From: an uncultured Aquimarina sp.
Lineage (GTDB): Bacteria; Bacteroidota; Bacteroidia; Flavobacteriales; Flavobacteriaceae
DNA: 64,000 nt
NCBI GenBank assembly: GCA_947489685.1
Contig: CANLEM010000009.1
Location: 1 to 64,000, forward strand
Direction: 5' to 3'
A program made the position numbers and the translations under genes. The notes under the pieces are model-generated. The model ran no database searches, was not told where the DNA came from, and was given only the letters and a program-made list of their open reading frames with translations. Shown here one piece after another: positions 62,442 to 64,000 of the stretch (position 1 is the first letter of the stretch; every line of letters starts with the position of its first letter).

Positions 62442-62813
62442 TTAAGATACCTTTCCTGCAAGAGAAGAAATTTGTAGTTCTAATCTTTTAATTTCTCTTA
62501 ATAATGCATTTTTATCCATCTGCATCCAGGAAAAAATCTTAATCATGGATACAAACATCATACATACAAAACCTGCAGCAGACCATTTAATAAGTTCGTT
62601 AGTACTATCGGCGTTTACAAATTGCACGACACTATATATCAGCAAAATAAACGCAATCAACATCACAATATTCATTAATATAATAATCCATCGGTGTTTG
62701 GTATTAAAAATACCACTGATCATTTCAAAAAGGTTTTGCTCATCTAACTCATCATAAAACTTTGCTTCTTCCTGAGTTAAGGTTTCTTTAATCAATTTAT
62801 CTATTTCATTCAT
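62442..62813 (-). CDS. DUF6768-like membrane protein, partner of the ECF sigma factor
   Basis: A protein of about 123 residues from the ATG at 62813, one base after the sigma factor stop; ATGs at 62825 and 62834 would overlap it. It has two helices near the middle (WIIILMNIVMLIAFILLIYS and AAGFVCMMFVSMIKIFSWMQ) and a C-terminal helix KNALLREIKRLELQ. These blocks match DUF6768. Its coupling with the sigma factor suggests an anti-sigma or sensing role, as inference. It has no zinc-binding anti-sigma motif. Confidence 0.8.
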   Translation of the reverse strand: MNEIDKLIKETLTQEEAKFYDELDEQNLFEMISGIFNTKHRWIIILMNIVMLIAFILLIYSVVQFVNADSTNELIKWSAAGFVCMMFVSMIKIFSWMQMDKNALLREIKRLELQISSLAGKVS

Positions 62814-62814
62814 T

Positions 62815-63381
62815 TTATTTTTCATCATTTTCATTTTTTAGAATTAATTTTAGTTTTTCTCTAGCCGTAAACAATCTTGATTTAACGGTTCCGGCAGATA
62901 CATCTACTATTTCACTTATTTGTTTTACACTATATTCCTCGAGGTAAAAAAGATTAAGAACAACTTGTTGCTCATTGGGCAATTTTTTGATTTCCTTTTT
63001 TAACAGTACTAGCACACTTTCAGTATTGTCTATATTACCACTTGTCTTCTCGGTGTTGTATTGATCTTGATATTCTTTAAGATGCGCTATTTCTTTTTTG
63101 TGTTTTCGTAACCAATTAATAGCATTGCGAGTAACAATAGTCAATGCCCAACTCCCAAAACTATTTGGATCTTTAAGGCTACCAATCTTTAAAAGAATTT
63201 TATTCCAGCTATCCTGCACAATATCTTTAGAGATTTCAATATCATAGGTATACCAATACGCATGCTTGCATAACTTAGCGTGCCACCTTTTAACCAAAAG
63301 TGCCATTGCCTTTTTATTTCCTGATTGGCATTGCAATACCAATAAAGAATCAAATACTTTATGAGCTGTTTTCTTATTCAT
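62815..63381 (-). CDS. ECF RNA polymerase sigma factor
   Basis: A 188-residue sigma-70 family factor of the extracytoplasmic-function type. Region 2 lies at 25-95 (DIVQDSWNKILLKIGSL, SFGSWALTIVTRNAINWLRK) and region 4 at 125-180 (LPNEQQVVLNLFYLEEYSVK, then QISEIVDVSAGTVKSRLFTA). The gene is followed one base later by the DUF6768 gene. A self-regulatory promoter (GAACC, ACGTC) sits just upstream. Confidence 0.93.
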   Translation of the reverse strand: MNKKTAHKVFDSLLVLQCQSGNKKAMALLVKRWHAKLCKHAYWYTYDIEISKDIVQDSWNKILLKIGSLKDPNSFGSWALTIVTRNAINWLRKHKKEIAHLKEYQDQYNTEKTSGNIDNTESVLVLLKKEIKKLPNEQQVVLNLFYLEEYSVKQISEIVDVSAGTVKSRLFTAREKLKLILKNENDEK

Positions 63382-63393
63382 TTCTATTCTATT

Positions 63394-63417
63394 GACGTAG
63401 AAATTCGAAATTGGTTC
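63394..63417 (-). promoter_or_regulatory. Putative self-regulated ECF promoter
   Basis: On the minus strand GAACC (63417-63413) and ACGTC (63398-63394) are separated by 14 bases. The AAC / CGTC pair is the classic ECF pattern. The -10 part is only 12 bases from the ATG, so the transcript would have a very short leader. Confidence 0.5.
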
Positions 63418-63490
63418 ATTTTTTTATTTCTTTTTGTAAGATATTTTGAATAATCATTAAGTATATGCATTCTATTCTTATTTTTGCGCT

Positions 63491-64000
63491 ATGGCAAGAA
63501 AAAACAGAAGACAAATCTTCGAAAATATCGAAGTAATAGATGCAGGCGCCAAAGGAAAAAGTGTTGCCAAAGCTCCTGACGGAAAAGTAATATTCTTAAA
63601 CAATGCTGTTCCTGGAGATGTAGTCGATATTCAAACTACCAAGAAGCGAAAGGCATTTTATGAAGGATCTGCCACTGCTTTTCATAAATACTCAGACAAA
63701 AGAGTTGACCCGGCATGTGATCATTTTGGAACCTGTGGTGGTTGCAAATGGCAATTTATGGGATATGAGCATCAATTAGCCTATAAAGAGCAAGAGGTTG
63801 TAAATAACCTTACTAGACTAGGCAAAATAGAATTACCCAAGGTTGATCCTATTTTAGGGTCAGAGGATCAATATTTTTACAGAAATAAAATGGAATTTTC
63901 TTTTAGTGATAGCAGATGGTTAACGCTAGAAGAGATCCAAAGCAAAACAGAAATCCAAAATAGAAATGCTTTAGGGTTTCATATGCCCGGTATGTGGGAC
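63491..64000 (+). CDS. rlmD: 23S rRNA (uracil-5-)-methyltransferase RlmD, 3' end beyond window
   Basis: The first 170 codons of an RlmD/RumA-type SAM methyltransferase that makes m5U in 23S rRNA. The ATG at 63491 opens with ARKNRRQIFENIEVIDAGAK. Residues 10-65 are a TRAM RNA-binding domain (KVIFLNNAVPGDVVDIQTT). CDHFGTCGGCKW supplies three of the cysteines of the 4Fe-4S cluster. The catalytic domain is outside the window. Confidence 0.92.
   Translation, partial: MARKNRRQIFENIEVIDAGAKGKSVAKAPDGKVIFLNNAVPGDVVDIQTTKKRKAFYEGSATAFHKYSDKRVDPACDHFGTCGGCKWQFMGYEHQLAYKEQEVVNNLTRLGKIELPKVDPILGSEDQYFYRNKMEFSFSDSRWLTLEEIQSKTEIQNRNALGFHMPGMWD

Overview
The window is AT-rich chromosomal DNA from a marine-type member of the Bacteroidota, family Flavobacteriaceae, probably Aquimarina or a close relative. 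The genus is an inference. The support is: several secreted proteins with type IX secretion (T9SS) C-terminal sorting domains, GEVED and DUF4386/DUF6768/CCC-motif families typical of the group, promoters of the TTG-N19/20-TAnnTTTG type, a 6S RNA between zapA and rny as in flavobacteria, and weak or absent Shine-Dalgarno sequences. No rRNA, tRNA, CRISPR array, prophage or insertion sequence was recognised.

Layout. 1-1615: a secreted repeat protein that runs off the left edge, and a small T9SS-sorted protein just upstream of it. 1.8-9.4 kb: small metabolic and regulatory genes (haloalkane-dehalogenase-like hydrolase with a divergent LysR regulator, DUF4386 protein, arginase-family enzyme, PdxH-like oxidase, a TonB-C-like and TPR pair), two matching ECF-type promoters and two gene fossils. 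9.6-19.8 kb: a 903-aa SF1 helicase with a C-terminal nuclease-like domain, a serine hydrolase, an AraC-GyrI regulator, a self-regulated ABC/GntR operon, membrane proteins, and an ArsR/SRPBCC pair with a clear operator. 19.9-23.4 kb: a two-gene unit made of a large membrane protein and a CD-NTase-like protein fused to a two-helix membrane module, with all three catalytic acids replaced. 24.3-28.2 kb: two secreted GEVED/T9SS proteins, one a large modular endonuclease I. 28.5-30.2 kb: a cluster of orphan ribosomal peptide precursors (four six-cysteine peptides, one lanthipeptide-like peptide, one fossil).

30.2-63 kb is mostly housekeeping: ackA-pta, DUF2911 and TlpA-like proteins, pheT, gyrA with a TPR gene, clpC, a tandem pair of small STAS-like proteins, rny, 6S RNA, zapA and a ZapB-like gene, glf with a divergent glycosyltransferase, an M23 peptidase with a TonB-dependent receptor, cysteine desulfurase with a tiny downstream peptide gene, paired lipoproteins, an Smr protein, a duplicated DUF2752/CCC-motif gene pair, rocD, and an ECF sigma factor with DUF6768. 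The start of rlmD runs off the right edge.

The strongest candidates for something undescribed are the catalytically degenerate CD-NTase fused to a two-helix membrane domain plus its membrane partner (19857-23424), and the six-cysteine peptide family at 28818-30132. All family names come from motif recognition by eye; no database search was run.
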